A stretch of 64,000 bases of DNA, from positions 62,001 to 126,000 of the forward strand of contig NZ_JAKILD010000008.1 in assembly GCF_023283825.1 (NCBI RefSeq), given 5' to 3'. Position 1 is the stretch's first letter, and every line of letters begins with the position of its first letter. The notes below the pieces were generated by a model, which was not told the origin of the DNA, did no database searches, and saw only the letters and a list, made by a program, of their open reading frames with translations. A program made the translations under genes and the position numbers. Below are positions 9,238 through 18,528 of the stretch, piece by piece. The DNA is from Shewanella olleyana. Lineage in GTDB: Bacteria; Pseudomonadota; Gammaproteobacteria; Enterobacterales; Shewanellaceae.

Positions 9238-10571
9238 TAGCCTTCCCTCTCGATCGTATCTAAACAATCACGCAGGTATGTACCGTAGTCATACTTGCCT
9301 GGACATACGAAGGTACATAATGCCAAGTCTTCTTCGTCTAGTTCTAATGCACCCAGTGCTGCTGCACCATCGTAATCACCAGAAACTAAATCACGAAGTA
9401 ACATTGTCGGTAAGATGTCTAACGGAACAACACGTTCATAGTTACCAATCGGTACCATTGCACGGTCAGAACCACCAGTACTTGTAGTCATGTTGAACAG
9501 ACCTGTACGGTTTAAGTGACCTAAGAAAGCACGAGTGATAGAGAACTTATCGCTGCCAGGCATTGCCCAACCGAATAATTCTTTTTCAGTCCCTTCAAGC
9601 AACAAACTAATTTGTTGATGATAACGACCAAGGAAAGCGTGAGGACCTGCTGCTTGACGACCACTTAAAACCGAACCTGAGATAACACGAACTGTATTAC
9701 CTTCAACTTCACCAGCAGTAAGTTCAGTAGTGCTTGCACCTAGAACCGTACGAATTAAACGTGGGTTCTTAGCTTCTGGGCCACCAATAGCGATAACACG
9801 TTGAGTGTTAAGTTCGCCTTGAGTAAATAGCTGACCGATTGCAATCACATCTTGATAGCCAACATGCCACACAGTGCGTGTTGCAGATGCAGGAAGTAAG
9901 TGATGAATATGAGTACCCACTAAGCCAGCTGGATGTATACCAGCGAACTCTTCAACTTGAGCATTCCCAGAAGGAATGTCTGCACCAGGTGCCTTTGCAA
10001 GGAATACTTTGCCTTCAGTTAATTTTGCAAGCAGGGTTAAACCATTTGCGAAATCTTCTTTATGCTCAGCAATCACAATTGCAGGATCTGCAGCTAGTGG
10101 TTGGGTATCTATTGCGGTGACGAAAATACCAGCGGCGACAGAGTCGACTGCAGGTACTTTACTGAAAGGGCGAGTACGCAAAGCTGTCCATAGACCTGAT
10201 TCAATCAAGTTCTCTTTGACAACAGCTGCATCTAACGTGTTTAAAGCGTCAGCACTGTATTGAGTAAAGCTGACTTTGTCGTCACCTTCCACTTCAATTA
10301 CAACTGACTGAAGTACACGTTTCGCACCCCGGTTAATTTCTAATACAGTCCCACTAGCTAAAGCAGTATATTTTACGCCTAGGTTTTTTTTATCTTCAAA
10401 AATAACCTGGCCTTTCTTAACTTTTTCGCCAACCTTGATTTTCATCGTTGGACGTAAGCCAATATACTCTTCACCCAAAGTGGCGACATTCTTAATGGCT
10501 GGGCCATTATGGATAACTTGCTCTGGGCCACCTGCTAGAGGTAGTTCCAATCCTTTCTTTATTGTAATCAT
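9237..10571 (-). CDS. nqrA: Na+-translocating NADH:quinone reductase subunit A
   Basis: First gene of the six-gene operon; a 444-residue soluble cytoplasmic subunit that contributes to ubiquinone binding and contacts NqrB. The protein starts [21 protein letters not shown] as in other species, so the ATG at 10571 is used rather than a start at 10643. Motifs include [30 protein letters not shown] biotinyl-fold region (residues ~38-60) and the C-terminal [19 protein letters not shown], which resembles RnfC. The Shine-Dalgarno is poor. Na+-NQR runs respiration with sodium instead of protons, fitting a marine host. Confidence 0.97.
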   Translation of the reverse strand: MITIKKGLELPLAGGPEQVIHNGPAIKNVATLGEEYIGLRPTMKIKVGEKVKKGQVIFEDKKNLGVKYTALASGTVLEINRGAKRVLQSVVIEVEGDDKVSFTQYSADALNTLDAAVVKENLIESGLWTALRTRPFSKVPAVDSVAAGIFVTAIDTQPLAADPAIVIAEHKEDFANGLTLLAKLTEGKVFLAKAPGADIPSGNAQVEEFAGIHPAGLVGTHIHHLLPASATRTVWHVGYQDVIAIGQLFTQGELNTQRVIAIGGPEAKNPRLIRTVLGASTTELTAGEVEGNTVRVISGSVLSGRQAAGPHAFLGRYHQQISLLLEGTEKELFGWAMPGSDKFSITRAFLGHLNRTGLFNMTTSTGGSDRAMVPIGNYERVVPLDILPTMLLRDLVSGDYDGAAALGALELDEEDLALCTFVCPGKYDYGTYLRDCLDTIEREG

Positions 10572-11001
10572 ATCCACAAGCACTACGTTTGAAGGAAAGA
10601 CAATGCGCCGCGTTCCTACCCAAAAAAAACAAAGTGTTAACAAACACTTCAGTGTTGAGCTAGCGCAGATTTATCACGGAAATGCGATCGCAATCACGCT
10701 GGTCGCGCGCATTTTACCCCAAAATGTGCGCTATCGCCACGAAAATAATAGGTGATTGAAATTTATGATTGTTCACTTTTAAACAATTGCACCTATTTAG
10801 GGTGTGGAAAAGACTGATATTAAGCGAAACGATGCAATAACTCAGTAACATGAGCACTATAGCATTAATTTTAAAAGAAATAATACAAGAAGTGGTTTAT
10901 CATTTTGTTAACAAATGTAGCAATTAGCATAGGCTAAAACAGCCTATGCTAAAGCACTTTTAAAACAGTAAGGTAGGTAAAGTTGACGAGATTGTATTAT
11001 T
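10572..11001. other. intergenic region upstream of nqrA
   Basis: About 430 bases with no convincing gene. It must hold the nqr promoter. Seen: a small palindrome AAGTGTT-aaca-AACACTT (10632-10649) 60 bases before the nqrA start, which could be an operator, and a perfect 12-bp hairpin at 10924-10952. No FNR or Fur match was found. Confidence 0.6.
10924..10952. terminator. perfect hairpin, possible terminator of the TonB receptor gene
   Basis: TTAGCATAGGCT (10924-10935), loop AAAAC, AGCCTATGCTAA (10941-10952): 12 bp without mismatch. It lies 50 bases after the stop of the minus-strand receptor gene. No strong T-run follows on either strand, so it may be a weak terminator or an mRNA 3'-end stabiliser. 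Confidence 0.5.
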
Positions 11002-13077
11002 TTAAAAACGGCCCTGATAGCCAATGTAGCTCAACATTTCACCTTGAGAACTGATCCCTAACGTCGATTGCTGGCTCACTAAATCTTCATCTAATACATT
11101 TTCAACGCGAACATAAATTTCATGAACTTCCGAAAGATGATAATTAGCTGCAATATCGACTTTCCATTGGCCATCAATTTGCTCACCACCATTAAAAGCG
11201 GTCGCATAACCTAGTTCAGATTGATATAAGCCTTGCGCCATAAAACTAAATGAACCAAAGATCACACCACTACTTAACGCTAGTTGCTGTTCAGGCACCC
11301 AAGGTAACTGTTCGCCTTCCACATAAAGTCCAATTAAGTCATTAATCCCTGACTCACCAAACTCTGCTTGGCTATATTGATATTGAACAGAAATCGGAAT
11401 GGCAAAGCTATCAAAGGTAAACTGGTAGTCCGCTGAAAAATCAACGCCATTCACTGTCACGTCTTCTATGTTTTCTTGAACGTAGCGCTGTGAATAATCA
11501 CACGCCATGCTCCACATACAGCTGATATGCTGATTATCAAAATCTTGCATATAAACGTTCACGCCAAGGTTTAGCTTATCCGTTTGGTAAGTTAAGCCTA
11601 ACTGATAATGCATCGACTCTTGAGCTTGTCTTGTGGCATTACCCGCAGCTGCGGCACTCCAAGCTTGCTTAGCTGCTAATGCCGCTTTCCAAGATCCTGT
11701 GGTATAAGCAATTTCAAGTGATGGGATCCAACCATCATCGGAAAAATCTGCGGCTTCAATTCCGTAAGCTTCAGTACTCACTTCACGAGTAGTGCTGACG
11801 TTTTCAAAGGCAAGCCCTAAGTTAAATGACAAAGCGCCATAATTTAACTTTGCATCCGCAGTGGTCGTGAATACGTTGACGTCATCAACATACGCAAGCA
11901 CTGCTTTATCTACATTAATGCTAGACAGGCTTCTATCCTCACTCCATAACCAATCTTGCTGACCAAACTTCATTTCAGCTTTATCCGAATGAAAAAGTGC
12001 ACCGTAAGTCACTTGATGCTCTCCGTAATGGCTCGTACCTTCCGTTTGTAATCCATAACCAGCGTAATGATTGTCTTCTAACATTGAAGAAAGGTTACTG
12101 GTTCCAACGGGGTTTGCATCAAAATCTGCAATGGCTTGTAACTCACTAAGACCAATAAAGCTGCCATCTAAAGCATTAAGCTGGGCTTTTTTCTCATCGT
12201 AAGATTGATAGTAAAAGTCAGACACCATTTGCGTGCCACCAGTCAAATCGACCACATGACTCACTTGATACTTATGACGTTTACCTTCTTGCTTGTCATT
12301 TTGAGTTGCTGAGTATCGTGTGCCAGGGCTTGCTGCCCAATCTTGCGCTGTTAAACCAACGTTAGAATATCCACTGTCAGCGTTAGTATACTGATACATA
12401 AACTCGGTTTGTTGAGGGTTGCGGGCCCCGACTAAACTGTCAGCATTAATCTTAAACATGATGTCTGTTTGAGTTTGCTCGTTATCAAAGCCACTAACAA
12501 ACCCAGCTTCTTCTGCGGTATTTTGATAATCCACCGCTAACATCATGCCGTATTCTTTATTCAAACCACTGGCTATAGCACCAACATGGCCATCGCCATT
12601 TTCATTCACTTCAATATTAGCTCGACCGCTAAGTTCTTCAGAAGCAATTTGCGCACTGGTGTAATTAACATGACCAAATGATCCCATGCCACCTTTAGTC
12701 ACATCCGTTAAGCTCAATGTCGAAATTTTACTTTGCAGGGCTAAATTCGGTTGCAGCACCAAATGAGGGGCAGCGTAAGGAGAAGGAGAAAAACTAACAC
12801 GGTCTTGTGTAATAGTAACTCCGTTCATTGCGCCGCGATGTACTACTTCTGTGGTTTGACCATGACTACTTGGTAAAACAGTCATACCAGAAAACGCTAA
12901 GGGGATGGTACTATCTCGGTAATGTAGTGGAGCCGTCTGCGGCTGGGCTAGCACAACTGTATTGTTTGCTTCATCCATTGAGGCTGTAACTGAGGTTGCT
13001 GCAAAGCTTGAACCTGAATGACAAACAAAAAGCACAGCAGAAGCAATTACAGACAAGCTGAATTGACTTTTAGACAT
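11002..13077 (-). CDS. TonB-dependent receptor-like outer-membrane protein
   Basis: A 691-residue protein with a signal peptide (MSKSQFSLSVIASAVLFVC..SSFA, cleavage near residue 26) and a long beta-rich body with many alternating aromatic strands. The C-terminal EIYVRVENVLDEDLVSQQ and final aromatic residue (GYQGRF) are typical of TonB-dependent receptors. The N-terminal plug is recognisable but weak: LALQSKISTLSLTDVTKGGMGSFGHVNYTS sits where other receptors have the VEVLRGP..GSNAIGG segment, and no clear TonB box is visible. Substrate cannot be told. It stands alone between nqrA and luxS, and no convincing Fur site is upstream. A degenerate family member is possible. Confidence 0.75.
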   Translation of the reverse strand: MSKSQFSLSVIASAVLFVCHSGSSFAATSVTASMDEANNTVVLAQPQTAPLHYRDSTIPLAFSGMTVLPSSHGQTTEVVHRGAMNGVTITQDRVSFSPSPYAAPHLVLQPNLALQSKISTLSLTDVTKGGMGSFGHVNYTSAQIASEELSGRANIEVNENGDGHVGAIASGLNKEYGMMLAVDYQNTAEEAGFVSGFDNEQTQTDIMFKINADSLVGARNPQQTEFMYQYTNADSGYSNVGLTAQDWAASPGTRYSATQNDKQEGKRHKYQVSHVVDLTGGTQMVSDFYYQSYDEKKAQLNALDGSFIGLSELQAIADFDANPVGTSNLSSMLEDNHYAGYGLQTEGTSHYGEHQVTYGALFHSDKAEMKFGQQDWLWSEDRSLSSINVDKAVLAYVDDVNVFTTTADAKLNYGALSFNLGLAFENVSTTREVSTEAYGIEAADFSDDGWIPSLEIAYTTGSWKAALAAKQAWSAAAAGNATRQAQESMHYQLGLTYQTDKLNLGVNVYMQDFDNQHISCMWSMACDYSQRYVQENIEDVTVNGVDFSADYQFTFDSFAIPISVQYQYSQAEFGESGINDLIGLYVEGEQLPWVPEQQLALSSGVIFGSFSFMAQGLYQSELGYATAFNGGEQIDGQWKVDIAANYHLSEVHEIYVRVENVLDEDLVSQQSTLGISSQGEMLSYIGYQGRF

Positions 13078-13212
13078 GATTAACTCCCAAAATACATCAC
13101 CAGCATCGTTTAATTCGATGCTTTATTGTTATGAATAACATCCTATTATCAACTGATAACAATAACGTTTTCACACAAATAAGAACAGTATTTTAATAAA
13201 TAATTAACCACT

Positions 13213-13241
13213 TAAAAACAAAGCGACCGAAGCCGCTTTTT
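13213..13241 (-). terminator. intrinsic terminator of luxS
   Basis: On the minus strand AAGCGGC-TTCG-GTCGCTT forms a stem with one G-U pair and a stable UUCG tetraloop, followed by TGTTTTTAAG. It starts 33 bases after the luxS stop. Confidence 0.85.
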
Positions 13242-13273
13242 ATTACACTATATCTTGCTCACTCATTGATGCT

Positions 13274-13783
13274 TTAAAGTGTACCTAATATGTCTTCGCT
13301 TAGCTTAAGGTCATCATTACGATTGACGCTTACACCTGCAGCGATAATCGCACGAGCAATATCTTGCGCTTGCTCAAGCGAGTGCATTTCAAACGTGCCA
13401 CATTGGTACTCATTTAATTCTGGAATTTCTGTTTGCTCAACCACGTTTAACACATCTTCCATAGCAGCTAACCAAGCATCTGCAACAGTTCGCTCAGACG
13501 GCACACCGATTAAGCTCATGTAAAAACCTGTACGACAACCCATTGGCGAGATATCAATAATCTCAACACTGTCACCATTTAAATGATCACGCATAAATCC
13601 AGCAAATAAGTGTTCTAGTGTATGAATACCACGTTCACTCAAGATGTCTTTATTAGGTGCACAAAACCGTAAGTCAAATACTGTGATGGTATCGCCCTTA
13701 GGTGTACTCATGTGCTTAGCTACACGCACTGCAGGCGCTTCCATACGTGTATGATCAACGGTAAAACTATCAAGTAAAGGCAT
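13274..13783 (-). CDS. luxS: S-ribosylhomocysteine lyase, autoinducer-2 synthase
   Basis: Splits S-ribosylhomocysteine into homocysteine and the AI-2 precursor DPD, recycling the methyl-cycle by-product; homocysteine can feed MetH, also in this window. From the ATG at 13783 the protein is 169 residues, begins [14 protein letters not shown], and shows metal ligands His54 and His58 (HTLEH) and Cys128, with the catalytic Cys83 in [14 protein letters not shown] lies 8 bases upstream of this start, whereas the upstream ATG at 13825 adds a non-conserved leader. Single gene with its own terminator. Confidence 0.98.
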   Translation of the reverse strand: MPLLDSFTVDHTRMEAPAVRVAKHMSTPKGDTITVFDLRFCAPNKDILSERGIHTLEHLFAGFMRDHLNGDSVEIIDISPMGCRTGFYMSLIGVPSERTVADAWLAAMEDVLNVVEQTEIPELNEYQCGTFEMHSLEQAQDIARAIIAAGVSVNRNDDLKLSEDILGTL

Positions 13784-14003
13784 TACACATTCCTTAAGGT
13801 TGGTAAAAATTCTGCTTGGCATCATAGCATCAAAATTAAAAGTGAACAGCTAAGCAAAAGTCTACGGAGCTTCATGGTTACCAGCTAGAAATGACAGAAC
13901 CATGACAAGCATATTAAAAAGGCAAAATAATTTGGGCTAATTTGACGATAAGTAAGCGCTAATAATTGGAGAGTCTTCAGCAGAATGAAAGCTAAAACTA
14001 AGC

Positions 14004-14034
14004 AATAAAAAACCTCATGCAAAGATGAGGTTTA
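14004..14034 (-). terminator. intrinsic terminator of bolA
   Basis: AAACCTCAT and ATGAGGTTT form a 9-bp stem with loop GCAAAG; on the minus strand it is followed by TTTTATTGC. It lies about 45 bases after the bolA stop. Confidence 0.88.
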
Positions 14035-14077
14035 AGGGACAAGCTTATTTTTATCAGCGTTTTAGTCGCCGATACAA

Positions 14078-14377
14078 TTAGCCTTTACAGTTGGGTGTTT
14101 TAGGCACAGCTTCAAGCGCTTGCCACTCTTCTTTAGTGTAAGCATTTATTGATAAAGCGTGAACACCATTAGCCAATTCTTCGGCTAAAACACCATTGAC
14201 AGCGCGATGGCGGGAGATGAGACGTTGCGACTCAAACTCATCACTCACAACAACCACTTTAAAGTGTGTTTCTGAGTTAGGTGGTACGTGATGACGATTA
14301 CTTTCATTCAACACGTCTAGATGGATGGGGCTAAAAGACTGGTTCAGTTTTTGGGTTATCACTTGTTCAACTGACAT
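14078..14377 (-). CDS. bolA: BolA family protein
   Basis: A 99-residue single-domain protein with the BolA fold. Seen: LDVLNESNRHHVPPNSETHFKVVVVS and the helix-turn segment LISRHRAVNGVLAEEL, in which the His of SRHR is the conserved residue used in Fe-S contact with monothiol glutaredoxin in this family. BolA proteins affect envelope shape, stress response and iron-sulphur trafficking and may bind DNA. Monocistronic: terminator follows. The tail carries a non-conserved Cys (NCKG). Confidence 0.95.
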   Translation of the reverse strand: MSVEQVITQKLNQSFSPIHLDVLNESNRHHVPPNSETHFKVVVVSDEFESQRLISRHRAVNGVLAEELANGVHALSINAYTKEEWQALEAVPKTPNCKG

Positions 14378-14529
14378 AACAAACTCTTTTTATCTACATC
14401 TGAAAGGGTGAAGACTACTGCTTAACGTTTCAAAAATCAAACCTGCATTAATTCAATAAGAGCTGTTTGGCAAAAAGTTGTTACAACGCAAACTTGCTCA
14501 CTTTTTAGTCCAATTTTTCAACATGAAAA

Positions 14530-15168
14530 CTAATCATGAAACCCTTTGATTAACTTTCGAAAAGTATAATTTAGCCTAGGCTGACTAACTTTCATCCGTC
14601 TAGGAACACTATGTTGCCAATTCTGTTGCATACCGCCATGCATGATAAGCAAATCGCCTGACGCTAATTCAAAGCTTTGCTTCTTTTTAGTTAGCTTGTG
14701 CCTTAATACAAAGGTCCGTGTTGCCCCTAAACTAATAGACACTATGTCAGTGTTTGGTTCGATTTCGGCTTCATCATCACTATGCCAGCCCATGCTATCA
14801 AGGCCATTTTGATAACGGTTCACCAACACGCCATTTGTATCGATACCAAATTGATCCAGTAATTGCCGTCTCAGAACCGCTAAACCTTCTGGCCAAGGGG
14901 TTGGTGTCACCAATAATGAGGAATAACGATATGCGCACCCCTTATCTGCAAACCACACTTGGCTGCGTGGTATTGGGTGCTGTTTACCAAACACAGTTAT
15001 CTCAGGTTGCTCGAACGGATAATTTAGCGACTCTTTGAGTAATGCTTGTTGTTGCTCTATGCCTATAAAGCCCTTTATAAAAGTAACAGGCGCAGTTAAT
15101 TCCTCATGCTTAGGACTGAGGTTTTTATCTTCTTTATCTGACAAGAGACCTAAGCCAAGTTGCCTCAT
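14530..15168 (-). CDS. alkB: AlkB-like 2-oxoglutarate/Fe(II) dioxygenase (alkylated DNA repair)
   Basis: A 212-residue dioxygenase. The iron triad is His129 and Asp131 (GWHSDDE) with His186 (WQHSVP), and the 2-oxoglutarate arginines are Arg198 and Arg204 (RLNYTFR). VNRYQNGLDSMGWHSDDE resembles the ALKBH2/3-like bacterial subgroup more than classical E. coli AlkB. Such enzymes remove methyl groups from 1-methyladenine and 3-methylcytosine in DNA or RNA. No LexA or Ada box was noticed upstream. Gene stands alone; the exact substrate is uncertain. Confidence 0.92.
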   Translation of the reverse strand: MRQLGLGLLSDKEDKNLSPKHEELTAPVTFIKGFIGIEQQQALLKESLNYPFEQPEITVFGKQHPIPRSQVWFADKGCAYRYSSLLVTPTPWPEGLAVLRRQLLDQFGIDTNGVLVNRYQNGLDSMGWHSDDEAEIEPNTDIVSISLGATRTFVLRHKLTKKKQSFELASGDLLIMHGGMQQNWQHSVPRRMKVSQPRLNYTFRKLIKGFHD

Positions 15169-15393
15169 ATATGATTACCTGTTGATTTATAATATGTTTG
15201 AATTTTGACAATCTCACTATTGTGACTAATTCTTTAGTATACAAATAAACATTTTTACATGTTTTTAATATTCAGCCTCGATATATTATGAGAACCTAAA
15301 TTCAATGATGCTACTGAGGCGTTAACAATGTCATATTGGCTAAAAAGGGAGTTGAAGTGTGAACAAAATTGATAATGGTATTTTATCGCATTT

Positions 15394-17109
15394 ATGAATT
15401 GGATACGTATCCTAGCTATCGGCTTTTTCTGTTGGTTGAACTCTTATCAAGTTCAGGCTGAAGTAGTGCATTTATCCGAAAATCATCCAGCTCCAATTGG
15501 TTATTCACTTTCACAATTTGTTGAACAAGAAAGACTCAACGCTTCCCAAGCCTATGAAATTTACAAAAAAGGCCACTTCTCTCCTGTTAATCAAAGTATC
15601 AGTAACTACGGCATTAACGCTAAACCCATTTGGCTTAGCCTGACCATTGAAAGTGATGCCATAGAGCCCGTTAATAGAATACTCCATATTGATAATTATT
15701 GGCTCGATGAGGTTAGTGTGTTTTGGTTTAATGATGACAAAATAGCGCATTTTGAACACCAAGGTGACTTATCGCTTTTTTACCAGCAAACCACCATGCA
15801 ACCGAGCTTTAATTTTAATTATCAATATCCTCAAGGTAAAACAAATGTACTCATTAGAGTGCAAACACCTGATGCCATGGTGATCCCCGTTTACTTGTTC
15901 AACCAAGCAGAAATGGCACAAAAAAGCGCATTTAATCATTACAGTTATGGATTCCTCTATGGCGCAATTACTGCGTTATTAATTTATAACTTCATCCTCT
16001 TTATTGGTCTTAGGCTAAAAAGCTATTTATTTTATAGTCTGTATTTATTTAATTTTTTACTTCTCCACTTTGCCTACAGTGGCCACGGTTCATTGTGGAT
16101 TTGGCCTAACTCCCCGATATGGCAACAATGGTCAATCCCGCTACTCATGGTCACCTTTTGCACTAGTGGAATATTATTTGCCTGCCATTTTTTACGACTT
16201 AAATATCAGCTGCCAACCCTCAATCGTATCTTAAAAAGCTTATGTATTATTTTTCCTGCGTTAATGCTAGTGGCTGTGTTACTGCAAGATAGAGTGCTCG
16301 GACTTATTTTTGCTTTCGATCTTATGCTGCTATTTAGCGGCTTGATGATTGTGTTAGGTGTGTTATCGCTAAACTTTGGCAATATCTCAGCTAGGTTTTT
16401 CCTCATAGCCTCTATTTCATCAATGTTGGGTGTAGCACTTACTTGCTTAGCTGTTTGGGGTTATATCCCCTTTAATAATTTTACCTACCGCGCCGCAGAA
16501 GTTGGATTTTTTATCGATGTATTACTACTGGCACTTGCATTAACTGAACGATTTAGACGAGTTGAGAATGAGAAGACGATTGCTGAGAAAATGGCGAATA
16601 TGGATCCTCTAACCCGTTTGAATAACCGCCGAGCATTCTATCAACTCGTCGAACCTTTATTTACAGAAGAAAAAATACAAAAATCTGCTTCTATATTAAT
16701 GATTGATATTGATCGCTTTAAAGCCATTAATGACAATTATGGACATAATTTTGGTGATGCGGTATTAGTGAAAATTGCAGCTCTAATTAGAGATACATTA
16801 CGCAAAGATGATGTATTAGCACGCTGGGGCGGTGAAGAGTTCATAATTTTCTTACCCCACACACAAGAGCAAGAAGCCAATACTCTCGCTGCTAGGCTCT
16901 GTGAAAATATCGCTAAGCTGCCTTTTAGCCAAATGCAGCATAAAGTGAATGTTACTGCCAGCATTGGGATCGTGACCAGTTGCAGCGCCATCAATCAACT
17001 GTCGATGTTGATTGAAGTAGCAGATAAACATCTATATCAAGCAAAACGTTCTGGTCGAAATCAAATTTGTGCAGGCCGTGTTTCAGAGCCTAATAGCATA
17101 ACCAGCTAA
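15394..17109 (+). CDS. membrane diguanylate cyclase with 7TM sensory module
   Basis: A 571-residue protein: signal peptide (to about residue 22), periplasmic 7TMR-DISMED2-like sensor domain (about 25-155), seven membrane helices (about 180-385), short linker, and a C-terminal GGDEF domain (about 405-560). The active-site motif is GGEEF (residues 479-483), which is catalytically competent in the family, and an RxxD product-inhibition site (Arg470-Asp473) lies five residues before it. It should make cyclic di-GMP in response to an external signal and so promote sessile growth. The stop codon lies inside an 8-bp tandem repeat. Shine-Dalgarno is weak. Confidence 0.95.
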   Translation: MNWIRILAIGFFCWLNSYQVQAEVVHLSENHPAPIGYSLSQFVEQERLNASQAYEIYKKGHFSPVNQSISNYGINAKPIWLSLTIESDAIEPVNRILHIDNYWLDEVSVFWFNDDKIAHFEHQGDLSLFYQQTTMQPSFNFNYQYPQGKTNVLIRVQTPDAMVIPVYLFNQAEMAQKSAFNHYSYGFLYGAITALLIYNFILFIGLRLKSYLFYSLYLFNFLLLHFAYSGHGSLWIWPNSPIWQQWSIPLLMVTFCTSGILFACHFLRLKYQLPTLNRILKSLCIIFPALMLVAVLLQDRVLGLIFAFDLMLLFSGLMIVLGVLSLNFGNISARFFLIASISSMLGVALTCLAVWGYIPFNNFTYRAAEVGFFIDVLLLALALTERFRRVENEKTIAEKMANMDPLTRLNNRRAFYQLVEPLFTEEKIQKSASILMIDIDRFKAINDNYGHNFGDAVLVKIAALIRDTLRKDDVLARWGGEEFIIFLPHTQEQEANTLAARLCENIAKLPFSQMQHKVNVTASIGIVTSCSAINQLSMLIEVADKHLYQAKRSGRNQICAGRVSEPNSITS

Positions 17110-17129
17110 CTTGCTAACTTGCTAACTTG
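17106..17129 (+). repeat. 8-bp tandem repeat (CTAACTTG)x3 over the stop codon
   Basis: Three perfect copies of CTAACTTG followed by a partial CTAG. The stop codon TAA (17107-17109) of the cyclase gene is in the first copy. Confidence 0.9.
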
Positions 17130-17156
17130 CTAGACTAAGATGTCACACACTCGACG

Positions 17157-17513
17157 CTAAGCTATTTCGATGTCGAGACTAACGCAAATATCTTCGAGAT
17201 TTAACTCTATCCATTGCGGGTTAATCGGCCCCCAATCAATGAGTTGATAGTAGCCAGCATTATGACGTTCACCATCTTGAACAAACTTTATTTCCACTCC
17301 AATATCTAACATGGCTGCTAATGTATCTTGAATGGTTCTTCGTGGCATTTTAGTTAATTGATGTAAGGATAATAAATTGTGCTGCTGCTGATGAATTAAG
17401 TGGCACAAGAAAATTTTTCGCAAAAAGGCTTTATGAGCCTTTGAAATCGGTTGGGGAGCGATCGCTTGAGCAACACTTAAAGAGTGAGAAGATTCCATAA
17501 ATACTATTTCCAT
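17157..17513 (-). CDS. small winged helix-turn-helix protein
   Basis: A 118-residue protein convergent with the cyclase gene. A helix-turn-helix is visible in NLLSLHQLTKMPRRTIQDTLAAMLDIGVEIKFVQDG, with recognition helix around MPRRTIQDTLAAM and a following strand pair that reads like a wing (EIKFVQDGERHNAGYYQLIDW). Probably a DNA-binding regulator of a small family found in marine gammaproteobacteria; I do not know its target. The start may instead be the ATG six codons later (MESSHSL). Not obviously co-transcribed with a neighbour. Confidence 0.7.
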   Translation of the reverse strand: MEIVFMESSHSLSVAQAIAPQPISKAHKAFLRKIFLCHLIHQQQHNLLSLHQLTKMPRRTIQDTLAAMLDIGVEIKFVQDGERHNAGYYQLIDWGPINPQWIELNLEDICVSLDIEIA

Positions 17514-17606
17514 GTTTAGATATAAACAAAGTAATAGATTGCACTTTGATTAGAAAGCAGTTTTTAGATTTAATTATTTAGAATAGCCTCTGTATTGGCG
17601 CACATT

Positions 17607-17668
17607 CTCTAACCATAAATAGTACTCTAAACCATAAATAGTGCTCTGTTCATAGATAGTGCTCTAAA
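17607..17668. repeat. degenerate 18/19-bp tandem repeat, three copies
   Basis: CTCTAACCATAAATAGTA, CTCTAAACCATAAATAGTG and CTCTGTTCATAGATAGTG follow one another, then a partial CTCTAAAG. Intergenic, upstream of the PH-domain genes. Confidence 0.8.
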
Positions 17669-17718
17669 GTTTACAAAAATCCAGACATAGCTAAACAAAA
17701 ACACGATAAGGACAATCA

Positions 17719-18528
17719 ATGACTTCAAAGTCAGACTTACCTACTTCTTCCCCCGAGTTGTCCACGGCCAAAGACTCTCAAGCGCCAGAGGTATCGGAGC
17801 TGGATCCACAACAAAAGAAAGTGCAAGAGGAGTCCAAACAAGATCCGTTGCAGTTTCAGAAGCCAAACGATAAACAGTTAATTGACACTTCAGAGTGGAC
17901 GCCTTATACCGATTTAATACTTCAAGCGGTTGATAAAAATTACCCCAAGCAAATTGCACTGCAAACAGCAGGATTAGTGTTCATCATTATTACTGCTGTA
18001 ATGTTCATCATGAACATAAAAGAGCAAGCAGGTTTAACTGTTTCATTAAAAGTAATTTCAGTAATTGGATTATTTGGTTTTATTGCGGTTTATCTACAAT
18101 ATAAAGCGGCAAAGAACCTGTGTTACGGCGTGCTAGAGCATGAACTTGTGGTTCGAAAAGGGCTTTGGTGGATATCTACAACTACACTGCCGTTTACTCG
18201 ATTACAGCATGTCAGTCTGTCACAAAACCCACTACAAAGACGGTTTTCACTTGCAACGTTAAAGTGCTTTAGTGCCGGTAGCGGCGCGGCAGAAATTTAC
18301 TTACCTGGATTACTATTTAATACTGCAGAACACCTCAGACAGCATTTATTGAATAAAGCGACAATTCATCAATCCGCTTCAGATCAATCAGGGTCCCATC
18401 AATCTGCGTCAGGGAACTCTAGCCAAGCAGAACAAGATACCGATATTCAAACAAAAACGGTTAATACAAATAGCAACAAAACCAGTGTTCCTTCAGAGTT
18501 GACTGAGAGTGACCCAAAAGATGACTAA
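17719..18528 (+). CDS. membrane protein with bacterial PH domain (YdbS-like)
   Basis: A 269-residue protein with a polar Ser/Gln/Pro-rich N-terminus (about 1-50), two membrane helices (about 81-98 and 103-120), a bPH2/DUF304 domain (about 125-205, ELVVRKGLWWISTTTLPFTRLQHVSLSQNPLQRRFSLATL) and a low-complexity Ser/Gln-rich tail. Proteins of this kind (YdbS of Bacillus) sit next to a larger YdbT and have been linked to resistance to membrane-active agents; the molecular job is unclear. AAGGAC precedes the ATG. The stop overlaps the start of the next gene, so the two proteins likely act together. Confidence 0.88.
   Translation: MTSKSDLPTSSPELSTAKDSQAPEVSELDPQQKKVQEESKQDPLQFQKPNDKQLIDTSEWTPYTDLILQAVDKNYPKQIALQTAGLVFIIITAVMFIMNIKEQAGLTVSLKVISVIGLFGFIAVYLQYKAAKNLCYGVLEHELVVRKGLWWISTTTLPFTRLQHVSLSQNPLQRRFSLATLKCFSAGSGAAEIYLPGLLFNTAEHLRQHLLNKATIHQSASDQSGSHQSASGNSSQAEQDTDIQTKTVNTNSNKTSVPSELTESDPKDD

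Noticed and set aside
10684..10691. GCGATCGC octamer (HIP1-like)
   Set aside because: A single copy; the cyanobacterial HIP1 pattern needs high density.
13141..13170. TTATCA-AC-TGATAA palindrome upstream of the TonB-type receptor considered as Fur box
   Set aside because: The half-sites point the wrong way for GATAAT/ATTATC and the 15-base Fur pattern matches poorly.
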